From: Mesorhizobium sp. B2-1-8
Lineage (GTDB): Bacteria > Pseudomonadota > Alphaproteobacteria > Rhizobiales > Rhizobiaceae
Direction: 5' to 3'
Assembly (NCBI RefSeq): GCF_006442545.2
Contig: NZ_CP083953.1
Coordinates: forward strand, 62,001 to 126,000
DNA: 64,000 nucleotides
A program made the translations under genes and the position numbers. Below, one piece after another: positions 24,758 to 32,491 of the stretch. Every line of letters begins with the position of its first letter. Position 1 is the first letter of the stretch. Below the pieces are notes generated by a model. It worked only from the letters and a program-made list of their open reading frames with translations. It had not been told where the DNA came from and did no database searches.

Positions 24758-27496
24758 TTATTCGGCTGCGGCCGGATGGATAGACGCGCCGCGCTCGGCG
24801 CGCTCGATATCGTGGAGAAGGCCGCCCCTGCGCGTATAGACCGCCCAGGTGATGGCCAGGCAGCTGACGTAGAAGATCAAGAACCCCCAGAGCGCGGCGC
24901 TCGGCCCGCCCGTCAAGGCGATCGAGCTGCCATAGCTCTTCGGGATGAAGAAGGCGCCGAAGGCTGCGATCGCTGACGTAAAGCCGGTGATGGCAGCGGC
25001 CTCCTTCTCCGCCTGCCGACGGCGCGTCTCTGCATCTGCCATGGGCATTAAGCGGCCCATCTCCTTGGCCATGATCACCGGGATCATCTGGAAGGTGGAG
25101 GCATTGCCGACACCGGTGGCGAAGAACAGCAGCAGGAACGCGGCGAAGAAGCCAAGGAATGCACCAGGTTGATCCTTGATGCCGATGAACCACAAAACCC
25201 CTGCTGCACCCGCGATCATTAGGACGAAGACCCAGAAGGTGACGCGCGCGCCGCCATATTTGTCCGCCAGCCACCCGGTGCCCGAGCGCGACAGGGCGCC
25301 GACAAGCGGGCCGAGAAAGGCGAACTGAAGTGCGTTGACGTCTGGGAACAACATTTTCGTGAGCAGCGGGAATCCGGCCGAATAGCCAATGAAAGACCCA
25401 AAAGTTCCAGTGTAGAGCCAGCACATGATCCAATTGTGCCGGCGCTGGAAGATCACAGCCTGCTCAGTGAAAGATGCCTTGGCCGAAGCGATGTCGTTCA
25501 TGCCGAACCAGGCCGCAAAAGCCGAGATTGCAATAAACGGCACGAATACGAAGCCGGCATTCTGCAGCCACAAGGGCGCGTCGCCCGTCGGTCCCTTGAC
25601 CATGGCCGGATCGCCACCGAACCAGCCGAATATCCCGGCGGTGATTGCGAGCGGCACAACGAACTGGACGACGCTGACGCCGAGATTGCCAAGGCCAGCG
25701 TTAAGCGCAAGCGCATTTCCCTTTTCCGCCTTTGGGAAGAAGAAGGAGATGTTGGCCATGGAAGAGGCAAAGTTGCCGCCGCCTAAGCCGCAAAGCAACG
25801 CAAGGATCAACAGCACGACATAGGGCGTGTCAGGATTCTGCACCGCATAACCGATCCCGACCGCCGGGATGAGGAGTGACCATGTCGTTAGGGTCGTCCA
25901 GAGCCTGCCGCCAAAGATCGGCACCATGAAGGAATAGAAAATGCGCAGTGTCGCGCCCGAGATTCCGGGCAGAGCGGCGAGCCAGAAGAGCTGATCGGTG
26001 GTGAAGGTGAAGCCGACGAGCGGGAGCTTGGCGACGACGACGGACCACACCTGCCAGATAGCAAACGAAAGGAGAAGCGCCGGGATCGAAAGCCATAGGT
26101 TACGCCTAGCGATCTGGCGGCCGCTTTCAGCCCAGAAGGCTTGATCCTCGGGACGCCAATCGGTGAGAGCACCGCCTGATCGGACTCCTATTGCGGGCTT
26201 GGGCATGCCCTGCATCTCGGGGAATGGCGGGAGCTTGGCGAGGGCTTCGCCAGCGACCCCGCGTTCCATCTGACGGATAGCGACGTGCATCCACAGCAGC
26301 GCACCGGTGACCAGGACGAAGAGCGCCATGAAGCAGCTCGTCCACAGGCCGGTGAGGTCAAGCAGCAAGCCGAACAGGATCGGCAGCAGGAAGCCGCCCA
26401 GGCCACCGATCATCCCGACGAGACCGCCAACCGAGCCAACATGGTCGGGATAGTAGACCGGGATATGTTTGTAGACCGCGGCCTTGCCGAGTGCCATGAA
26501 GAAGCCGAGCACAAATATCGTGATGACGAAGCCGACGAGGCTCATCTCCAGGTGGAAGGAGGTCGCGCCCTTGAGGCCATGGACCACATAGTCGGTCGGC
26601 GGATAGGACAGGATGAAGGTCGCCACGACCGAAACCAGGAACGTCCAGTAGAGCACGCGGCGCGCGCCAAAGCTGTCAGACAGGTGTCCACCATAGGCCC
26701 GAAAGAGGCTTGCCGGCACCGAGAAAAAGGCCGCGATCATGCCGGCTGTCTTGATGTCGAGGCCGTAGACGTTGATGAGATATTGCGGCAGCCAGAGCGC
26801 TAACGCGACGAAGGCGCCGAAGACGAAGAAATAGTACAGCGCGAAGCGCCAGATCTGCACGTTCTTCAGAGGCTCGAGTTCGAGCCAGGCGCTTTTCGGC
26901 TTTATGCCCGACCGCCGCCGCTCGACGATAACCGGGTCATCTTCCGTCGTTAGCCAGAAGATGACTGCCATGACCACGAGGGCCGCTGCCCATACCTGCG
27001 CCACGACCTGCCATCCAAAGGCAACGAGGACGAAAGGAGCGAGGAACTTGGTGACTGCGGCACCGACGTTGCCAGCGCCAAAGATGCCAAGCGCAATACC
27101 TTGCCTCTCCGGTGGAAACCAGCGCGACACATAGGCAACACCAGCCGCAAAGGAGCCCCCGGCTACGCCAACACCGAGGGCAGCCACCAGCATTTGCGGA
27201 TAAGTGTGAGCGTAGGACAGCAGAAATGTCGCGACGGCGGCGGCGAGCATATTCGTCGTGAAGACGATCCGGCCGCCATAACGGTCCGTCCAGATACCCA
27301 GCACAACCCTTATTAAGGAGCCCGTAAGAATTGGCGTGCCGACGAGCAAGCCGAATTGTGTTTCGCTGAGGCCGAGCTCCTGGCGGATGCGAATGCCGAC
27401 GATGGAGAAAATTGTCCAGACCGCGAAGCAGACGGTAAATGCGGCCGTGCTTGCGCCCAGGATCTGACCGGACTTCGGATACGCGGTCGTTTTCAT
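24758..27496 (-). CDS. narK: Fused nitrate/nitrite transporter NarK1-NarK2
   Basis: 912 residues, about twice the usual NarK length. Residues 1-410 form one 12-helix MFS domain (TAAFTVCFAVWTIFSIVGIR near the start). About 460-905 form a second (LWLSIPALLLSFAIWQVWSV, GGGNFASSMANISFFFPKAEKG). Each half has the nitrate-signature glycine-rich helix (GGSFAAGVAYVSRWFPPERQG and GGGNFASSMANISFF). In Paracoccus such a fusion gives a proton-nitrate symporter plus a nitrate/nitrite antiporter, so one gene covers both start-up uptake and exchange. It is first in the nar transcript. Confidence 0.95.
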   Translation of the reverse strand: MKTTAYPKSGQILGASTAAFTVCFAVWTIFSIVGIRIRQELGLSETQFGLLVGTPILTGSLIRVVLGIWTDRYGGRIVFTTNMLAAAVATFLLSYAHTYPQMLVAALGVGVAGGSFAAGVAYVSRWFPPERQGIALGIFGAGNVGAAVTKFLAPFVLVAFGWQVVAQVWAAALVVMAVIFWLTTEDDPVIVERRRSGIKPKSAWLELEPLKNVQIWRFALYYFFVFGAFVALALWLPQYLINVYGLDIKTAGMIAAFFSVPASLFRAYGGHLSDSFGARRVLYWTFLVSVVATFILSYPPTDYVVHGLKGATSFHLEMSLVGFVITIFVLGFFMALGKAAVYKHIPVYYPDHVGSVGGLVGMIGGLGGFLLPILFGLLLDLTGLWTSCFMALFVLVTGALLWMHVAIRQMERGVAGEALAKLPPFPEMQGMPKPAIGVRSGGALTDWRPEDQAFWAESGRQIARRNLWLSIPALLLSFAIWQVWSVVVAKLPLVGFTFTTDQLFWLAALPGISGATLRIFYSFMVPIFGGRLWTTLTTWSLLIPAVGIGYAVQNPDTPYVVLLILALLCGLGGGNFASSMANISFFFPKAEKGNALALNAGLGNLGVSVVQFVVPLAITAGIFGWFGGDPAMVKGPTGDAPLWLQNAGFVFVPFIAISAFAAWFGMNDIASAKASFTEQAVIFQRRHNWIMCWLYTGTFGSFIGYSAGFPLLTKMLFPDVNALQFAFLGPLVGALSRSGTGWLADKYGGARVTFWVFVLMIAGAAGVLWFIGIKDQPGAFLGFFAAFLLLFFATGVGNASTFQMIPVIMAKEMGRLMPMADAETRRRQAEKEAAAITGFTSAIAAFGAFFIPKSYGSSIALTGGPSAALWGFLIFYVSCLAITWAVYTRRGGLLHDIERAERGASIHPAAAE

Positions 27497-27581
27497 CGTC
27501 GGCAGCCCCTTCGACAGTTGGTTTCTGGCGCGGAATCGAGTCCGCCTGAAGCCAAAATGGCCAAGCTGGCGTCCTGCAACA

Positions 27582-27595
27582 TTGATCTAAATCAA
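27582..27595. promoter_or_regulatory. FNR-type box in the narK/narR-like divergent promoter
   Basis: TTGATCTAAATCAA fits the FNR/DNR consensus TTGAT-N4-ATCAA with both half-sites perfect. It lies 86 bases before the narK start and 74 before the divergent Crp/Fnr gene, so it may control either or both. Candidate binders are an FnrN/FixK protein encoded elsewhere or the adjacent NarR-like regulator. Confidence 0.8.
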
Positions 27596-27603
27596 AGACT
27601 GCT

Positions 27604-27617
27604 GTGACTTTTGTCAC
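27604..27617. promoter_or_regulatory. Second palindrome of CRP type in the same promoter
   Basis: GTGAC-TTTT-GTCAC is a perfect palindrome nine bases from the FNR-type box and closer to the divergent regulator gene. Its half-site is CRP-like rather than FNR-like. It could be an autoregulatory site, but the binder is unknown. Confidence 0.5.
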
Positions 27618-27668
27618 GAACGATGCAGCAGTGGTCGGGGAGAGCCCGCGGCCGAAGGAGACAATCTG

Positions 27669-28391
27669 TTGCATGGAATGACGAATAAGGAAGTAGAACC
27701 GGAGGCGTTGCCGCTGTTCCGAGCGTTATCCGTGTCCAACCGATCCGACCTGCTGCGCAATGCCATCGTCCACGGTGTGGCTTCCGGCACTGTTTTGTTC
27801 GATCAGGGTGACGTGCCGAACTTCCAGCTCATAGTGTTAACGGGATCAGCCCAATTATTTGGACGATCCACCGAAGGGCGTGAAGTATTGATCGAGGCCG
27901 TTCGGGCTCCTGACCCCATCATACCTGCTGCTGTAGTGACGGGTGCACCCTACCTCATGCAGGCACGCGTACCCGAGCCTTCGCGCTTTCTGTTGATTCA
28001 TGCGACGGTGTTTCGTGCGGCCGTGGAGGCGGACCCTTTGTTAGCACAGGCGGTAATCGGAAGCCTCGCCCAACAATTTCGACGCATGGTCCGGCAGGTC
28101 AAGAACCTCAAGCTGAGATCCTCGACCCAGCGTGTCGGATGCTATGTCCTGGCTCTGTCGAAGCGGCAGGGCACGCCGGGCAGAGCCGTTCTGCCGTTTG
28201 AGAAGACACTGATCGCTTCGGAACTCGGCATAACCCGGGAATCCTTCTCGCGTGCGCTGTCGAGTCTCGGGAAGTCGGGCATCAGGGTCGACGGGCAGAC
28301 GATAGCAATCCTTGACGCTGCCCGCGTCGCCGCAGAATGCAATGCTGACCCGCTTATCGACGGGTCAGATACGGATGATTTCTTGGTCTGA
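27669..28391 (+). CDS. Crp/Fnr-family regulator, NarR-like
   Basis: 240 residues from a TTG that has AAGGAG at ideal spacing; an in-frame ATG at 27678 is the alternative. A cyclic-nucleotide-binding-type beta barrel spans about residues 20-125, a dimer helix follows, and the HTH includes KTLIASELGITRESFSRALS. The recognition helix has E-x-x-S-R as in FNR, which reads TTGAT half-sites. The N-terminus has no cysteine group, so it is not an oxygen-sensing FNR. Divergence from narK matches NarR of Paracoccus, which activates narK-narGHJI in response to nitrate/nitrite. Confidence 0.85.
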   Translation: MHGMTNKEVEPEALPLFRALSVSNRSDLLRNAIVHGVASGTVLFDQGDVPNFQLIVLTGSAQLFGRSTEGREVLIEAVRAPDPIIPAAVVTGAPYLMQARVPEPSRFLLIHATVFRAAVEADPLLAQAVIGSLAQQFRRMVRQVKNLKLRSSTQRVGCYVLALSKRQGTPGRAVLPFEKTLIASELGITRESFSRALSSLGKSGIRVDGQTIAILDAARVAAECNADPLIDGSDTDDFLV

Positions 28392-28422
28392 TTGACCGAA
28401 CTCGTAAATCGTTGTTTTTCGT

Positions 28423-28436
28423 TTGATCGAAGTCAA
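28423..28436 (+). promoter_or_regulatory. FNR-type box upstream of a small membrane protein
   Basis: TTGATCGAAGTCAA (one half-site perfect, the other GTCAA) ends about 55 bases before the GTG of the 63-residue membrane protein. The site lies between the NarR-like gene and that gene, so it has an obvious target. Confidence 0.65.
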
Positions 28437-28490
28437 CGCTTGGCAGTCAGTCCTGCAGTCTTCTCAACCAGCCGAGGAAGGGAGAAGAAT

Positions 28491-28682
28491 GTGCTAACGG
28501 ACAGATCAACGATCACTATCCTACTGTTGGATGTCTTTGCCTTCTGCGCTGTGCTGGCCTACGCCTCTTTCGAATCGCGTCATAAGTCGCGCAAACAGCG
28601 CCGTGCGCTGGTAAAAACGGATGCCGACGAGAAACATCGCCCGGAATTCAATCAAGCCGAAAGCCTGAAGCGCCAAATATAA
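28491..28682 (+). CDS. Small single-pass membrane protein, unknown
   Basis: 63 residues from a GTG preceded by GAAGGGAGAAGAAT. Residues about 7-25 form one membrane helix (ITILLLDVFAFCAVLAYASF), followed by a basic stretch (ESRHKSRKQRRAL) that should lie in the cytoplasm and a short polar tail. A strong ribosome binding site and an FNR-type box make it a real anaerobically controlled gene. No family recognised. It may assist a membrane respiratory complex. Confidence 0.6.
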   Translation: MLTDRSTITILLLDVFAFCAVLAYASFESRHKSRKQRRALVKTDADEKHRPEFNQAESLKRQI

Positions 28683-28932
28683 GATGGCGGCCTGTTATCA
28701 GAGGGATCTTGAGGATTGGCCCTTGCTCATCCAGGTCCTGCCTGGGCGGTCCTGCAACGTACGAATGCCTCTTCAAGGTGGCCTGCCAGATGGTCGGAAA
28801 GTCCGCACCCTTGCTGCGCGTCAAATTGCACTCCTTGACGAGTCTGGACAAAATATCGGCCAATGAAAGCGACCTCCTCGAAAAGCTGCTGGATTTTCCA
28901 AGAACGTCGATCTCAGTCACACGCATTGACAT
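28648..28932 (-). CDS. Hypothetical protein
   Basis: 94 residues, overlapping the convergent small membrane gene by 35 bases. The pattern PTIWQATLKRHSYVAGPPRQ followed by GPILKIPLITGRHLIFGASG looks like a small beta-rich protein rather than random translation. No strong ribosome binding site or operator was seen, and the function is unknown. It could be a fragment. Confidence 0.4.
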   Translation of the reverse strand: MSMRVTEIDVLGKSSSFSRRSLSLADILSRLVKECNLTRSKGADFPTIWQATLKRHSYVAGPPRQDLDEQGPILKIPLITGRHLIFGASGFRLD

Positions 28933-29528
28933 CGATCAAATCGGTCGACATTTTTCCCTATAGGAGACTAACTCCGCTTCAAAATAGTCTCTTGGCTTGG
29001 CTGTCGTGCTTGCCACCACTGCGGAGCCTGGGACGAGCGTCCGAATTCTCATCGCTCATCATCGTTCTCCTTTTGCTCCTCACCCCAGCCTCATCCTGGC
29101 ACAACAGGCGAACACCGCCACCGACACAATGGAAGCTCGCGTGCGACAGCCCTCGCCTTCGGTGCATTGACCATGTCAATGCTGGCGCTAGCACGCGCAG
29201 CCTCGGACCTTGGCAGCCGGTCCGAAGTCCATCATCTTGCCCCGGTACTGATACCTTGGCCGACACCGGACACTTTCTTCCCTGTCCGCCCTCGCACCTA
29301 GGAACTCCGTTCGGGACGGCATCGATTTCCTTTGTCGGCCTGCTGCCTGCCACGAAGCTTGAACTTGCGGCTATCTGGTCCGGGGTGCTGTGCTGGCAAG
29401 TGACGGGTCTCTATAGCCTGGCGTCTGGGCTGACGGGCGCTCGCGGCATCATCTGTCGACCTGGCTATGACGCTAACCGTCGCCGGCTGGCTTCTGTTCC
29501 TTCAGGCCCTGGTGACGCCGGCGTTGCA
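28933..29528. other. Intergenic region, probably decayed DNA
   Basis: About 600 bases with open frames on both strands that do not resemble proteins. A short hydrophobic plus-strand stretch near 29,467 (MTLTVAGWLLFLQALVTPAL) overlaps the nnrS 3' end and may be the remnant of a membrane gene. No RNA gene or operator is evident. Confidence 0.35.
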
Positions 29529-30692
29529 TCATATTTGCGGTACGAGCATTCGACGGAAAGCAACCAAAAACAACCCGAAGGCGACAACCCACAGGGCGCT
29601 TGAAATGCTCGTTAAAAGAGCGCCGTAGCTGGGCAACATCTCGACCAGGAGGCGTGACAGGCAGCAGATCGTAATCGCTGCGAACGCCCCGGTCGCCGGA
29701 ACCGAAGACACGAAGGCGCGGCGGCTCTGCTTGCGGATCATGCTCGCCATAATGGCCAGGGCCATCGTGCCGATGGCGCCGATAGTCCAGGCATGAATGG
29801 CGGCCGCCTGACCCAGGCATTCCGGCGCCAGAATGTGGATCGCAAGTAGTCCGAAACCCACGATGATCCAACCATATCCAATGTGAAGAGCCAGAACTGT
29901 CGATGACGCCACGCTTCGCCAGCCGTTCCATTGGGCGGCTCGCGTCGCCTGACCGCAGGCGGCAAGAGCGCAGGCAAGACCGGTGAGTTGCGCCTGCGGC
30001 GCAACAACCCACAAACCGAAGGCGCATGCCGCCATGACCGCTGCCACATACTCCAAAGCGGCGGAACGATAGATGAAGATCCGACCGCCGGCGCTCTCGA
30101 CATAGGCCATTGTCAAAGCCGGAACGACCCGCCCTCCGATGATCATGACCAGGCCGACGATCGAAGCCAAGGCCAGCCGCAGTGCCAATTCTATTTGGTA
30201 GTGCGCTGCTGCCAGCATGTTGCCACTACAAAAGACAAGCAGCAAAAACAGTATCTTCAGGTTGCGGCGGTCGCGGCTGGCGATCACCCGTCCTGCCGCG
30301 ATCAAGAGGAGCGTCAGAACCAAGAGCGCCGAGAGCGCAAGCCCGGCCGAATGCGATAGAAACAGGAAAGTCCCCCGGCTGCACAGCCATAGGGCAACCA
30401 GCAAGCGCGTGGTGAGCGGCGACACCGCACGTCGTCCTGTCCATCGGGGAAGCGCCGTCAGCAGAAAACCAGCCAAGATAGCTGGAACCATCCCGAACAG
30501 AAGCACGTCGCGATGCCAGTCGCCGGGAGATATCTCGGTCAGACCCAAGGACTGTATTCCGAACGCCGACGGCAGCCAAACCGCCGCGCCTAAAATCGCA
30601 TCCAGCCCCGCGATAAGAAAAAATGACCGAAACGGCGCGGATGTCTGCTTCTGCTTCGCATTGAAAGCGAGCACACTCCCGTCAGTAGCCAT
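29529..30692 (-). CDS. nnrS: NnrS family membrane protein, copy 1
   Basis: 387 residues with about 12 hydrophobic helices; GAGGAA lies before the start. NnrS features include GDWHRDVLLFGMVPAILAGF (conserved early His), FLLTALPRWTGRRAVSPLTT, MIIGGRVVPALTMAY and HAWTIGAIGTMALAIM. NnrS is a haem- and copper-containing membrane protein that eases nitric oxide stress. The start lies 120 bases from an NnrR-type palindrome at 30813. A second nnrS lies at 44158; the two are clearly different in sequence. Confidence 0.92.
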   Translation of the reverse strand: MATDGSVLAFNAKQKQTSAPFRSFFLIAGLDAILGAAVWLPSAFGIQSLGLTEISPGDWHRDVLLFGMVPAILAGFLLTALPRWTGRRAVSPLTTRLLVALWLCSRGTFLFLSHSAGLALSALLVLTLLLIAAGRVIASRDRRNLKILFLLLVFCSGNMLAAAHYQIELALRLALASIVGLVMIIGGRVVPALTMAYVESAGGRIFIYRSAALEYVAAVMAACAFGLWVVAPQAQLTGLACALAACGQATRAAQWNGWRSVASSTVLALHIGYGWIIVGFGLLAIHILAPECLGQAAAIHAWTIGAIGTMALAIMASMIRKQSRRAFVSSVPATGAFAAITICCLSRLLVEMLPSYGALLTSISSALWVVAFGLFLVAFRRMLVPQI

Positions 30693-30812
30693 GCAACAAT
30701 TCCTCTACGAGAGGATGACTGACACGGCATCCTCGTGCTGCTTCACAGCCGGCAGAGTCGGCGGTCGGAAAACCTCAGTCCGAAGGCAATACTGTCGATG
30801 ATCGGCCTCCGT

Positions 30813-30830
30813 GTTTGCTCCAGCGCAAAC
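30813..30830. promoter_or_regulatory. NnrR-type palindrome between nnrS and the 31002 gene
   Basis: GTTTG-CTCCAGCG-CAAAC, symmetrical one base further on each side (T...A). It is placed to serve nnrS (start 30692, minus strand) and the plus-strand hypothetical gene starting at 31002. Confidence 0.65.
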
Positions 30831-31001
30831 AGGCTGCGAAATGATCGATTATAGTCAAAGAAATTTTCGAGACTCGGCCGCTGCCTAGGCGCTGCGTCTG
30901 TCTGCGTCGCGGCTAGCCGCGAAACGTCTCTCCTCGCGCTGCGCCTGGCTCGGTCGGACGCCGCCGGATTGAATTGGCCTTGCGACAGGAGAGAACAAGA
31001 T

Positions 31002-31391
31002 ATGAAGCAGAACGTTCCTTTGAGTAGCATCGACGACGGCGCCCGGCGCTTTGCCGACATTGCAGTCGTCGACCGGCTGGCAAATTTGATCAGGAACGCC
31101 CGGCTCGATTGTGAGTGCCGATCCAGGCTCGACGAGACGCTTGCTCGATTTACAGCTCTGGAAGTCCGTCGCGCAGCACGCGAACATCTTGCCAACGCCC
31201 GCAGCCAACGCGAGCGCATTGAAGCCATTCTCTACTTCCTGCAGGATCTCGATGAGATGGGCGCAACCGAACGGGATCGCAGCGTCTTCATGGATCTCGC
31301 ACTCTTGTTCGACGACATCGCGAGCACTGCAAAGGAAGGTGCATTTTCGATGCGGCAACTCAGTTTATCCACGGTTCAGGCACGGACATAG
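31002..31391 (+). CDS. Hypothetical helical protein, probably NO-regulated
   Basis: 129 residues from ATG 31002, with CAGGAG upstream. Entirely helical and charged (ADIAVVDRLANLIRNARLDC, then RRAAREHLANARSQRERIEA and AILYFLQDLDEMGATERDR), without signal peptide. It reads as a soluble helical-repeat protein. It is divergent from nnrS and shares its palindromic operator, which points to induction with the NO-detoxification genes. No family recognised. Confidence 0.65.
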   Translation: MKQNVPLSSIDDGARRFADIAVVDRLANLIRNARLDCECRSRLDETLARFTALEVRRAAREHLANARSQRERIEAILYFLQDLDEMGATERDRSVFMDLALLFDDIASTAKEGAFSMRQLSLSTVQART

Positions 31392-31420
31392 ATGGTTCCG
31401 CTGGAAGAGCTGGTTAGAGC

Positions 31421-31606
31421 TGAAGCAGCCTCTACCGACCCGGTCCAACGATCGTCGACCAGAGCATCTGGGCTTTCACGAATCCTGGCCAGTTCGACTT
31501 CGCCTGCCTGATACCGGGACACTACGGCCTTGGAATGAAGGGCTCACTCAAGGTGACCGTGGACTGGGTTTCGAGGGTAGCCTACACGTTCGACATATCG
31601 CCTTGA
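31421..31606 (+). pseudogene. C-terminal remnant of a cupredoxin
   Basis: The frame reads IWAFTNPGQFDFACLIPGHY followed by GLGMKGSLKVTVDW and a TGA at 31604-31606. The C-x4-H-x4-M pattern (ACLIPGHYGLGM) is the copper-ligand loop of plastocyanin-like cupredoxins, and the preceding strand fits the family. The N-terminal two thirds, including the first His ligand and any signal peptide, are missing, with an in-frame TGA just upstream. A small periplasmic copper protein was therefore lost here, next to denitrification genes. Confidence 0.6.
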
Positions 31607-31614
31607 GTTCGGCA

Positions 31615-31869
31615 TCACTGCGCCGATTCAGGCTTTCCTATTTCGATCAGCCATTCTGGCGGGCCCTGCTGAAAACAAGCCCAACTGTATTCTGCGGCAA
31701 AGAACGCCTCTAGCTGACGCTTGAGTTTGCAAGGGTCGAAATCGACAATGACTGTGAATGTCTGGCCGGGTTTGAGCCCGTCGAACATCGACAAGATGGC
31801 GGACTGCTTCCTTTCAGGAGGAAGTCTCCGCACGTCATATGTCGCGCCTTTCGACGTCTGGAAGTTCAT
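31615..31869 (-). CDS. DUF2249 domain protein, copy 1
   Basis: 84 residues, AAGGA upstream of the start. The family pattern is visible: a leading strand TYDVRRLPPERKQSAILSMF, GLKPGQTFTVIVDFDPCKLK and WACFQQGPPEWLIEIGKPES. DUF2249 is a small alpha/beta domain linked to denitrification and NO stress, with no established biochemical role. It follows ubiX by 37 bases in the same direction, so it is probably the third gene of a ubiD-ubiX-DUF2249 operon. Confidence 0.85.
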   Translation of the reverse strand: MNFQTSKGATYDVRRLPPERKQSAILSMFDGLKPGQTFTVIVDFDPCKLKRQLEAFFAAEYSWACFQQGPPEWLIEIGKPESAQ

Positions 31870-31906
31870 TGCAATCCTTGCCCGGTGAGCAAATCCATCA
31901 GGACGA

Positions 31907-32491
31907 TCACGCGACGGCGACTTTCTGTTCGCCCCAACGCGTCAGCTTGTTGCCTGGGTCCACGCCGGCCCAGCTGACCAGCCGGGCAGCCATCTCGACC
32001 ACCATTTCCTCAATCGAGGTCAGCTTGACATAGAATGGCGGCACTGGCGGCGCGATGATCGCCCCCATCCCCGCCAGCCGGAGCATCGCGTCAAGGTGCC
32101 CTTCATGCAGCGGCGCCTCGCGCGGCACGATGACCAACCGGCGCTTTTCCTTCAGGACGACGTCGGCGGCCCTGGTGACAAGGTTGTCGCCCAAACCGTG
32201 CGCCATGGCCGCCAAGGTCCGCATCGAACAGGGAACGACGATCATGCCATCCGTTCTGAAAGAGCCACTGGCAATGGGCGCAGCCAGATCCTGATAGGAA
32301 TATGCGTGGTTGGCGGCAGAGGTCAGTTGGGCAAGGCCGTCGGTGCCCAGTTCATGAGCAATTGTCATGCGCGCACCCTTCGAGGCGACGAGATGCGTCT
32401 CAACCCCGGCCCTGACCAACTGACGGATGGTCTCTAGTGCGAGCACGGAGCCGGATGCACCAGTGACACCGACAATCAAGCGTTTGGTCAT
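31907..32491 (-). CDS. ubiX: UbiX flavin prenyltransferase
   Basis: 194 residues. Motifs: RLIVGVTGASGSVLALETIR (FMN-binding loop), GMIVVPCSMRTLAAMAHGLG and NLVTRAADVVLKEKRRLVIV, with VPREAPLHEGHLDAML and PPVPPFY. UbiX makes the prenylated FMN cofactor that UbiD needs. The start overlaps the ubiD stop (ATGA), so the pair is co-translated. An N-terminal extension to 32533 is open but lies inside ubiD. Confidence 0.95.
   Translation of the reverse strand: MTKRLIVGVTGASGSVLALETIRQLVRAGVETHLVASKGARMTIAHELGTDGLAQLTSAANHAYSYQDLAAPIASGSFRTDGMIVVPCSMRTLAAMAHGLGDNLVTRAADVVLKEKRRLVIVPREAPLHEGHLDAMLRLAGMGAIIAPPVPPFYVKLTSIEEMVVEMAARLVSWAGVDPGNKLTRWGEQKVAVA

Noticed and set aside
24684..25433. Frames overlapping narK and narG on the minus strand
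   Set aside because: They are out of phase with clear NarK and NarG sequences.
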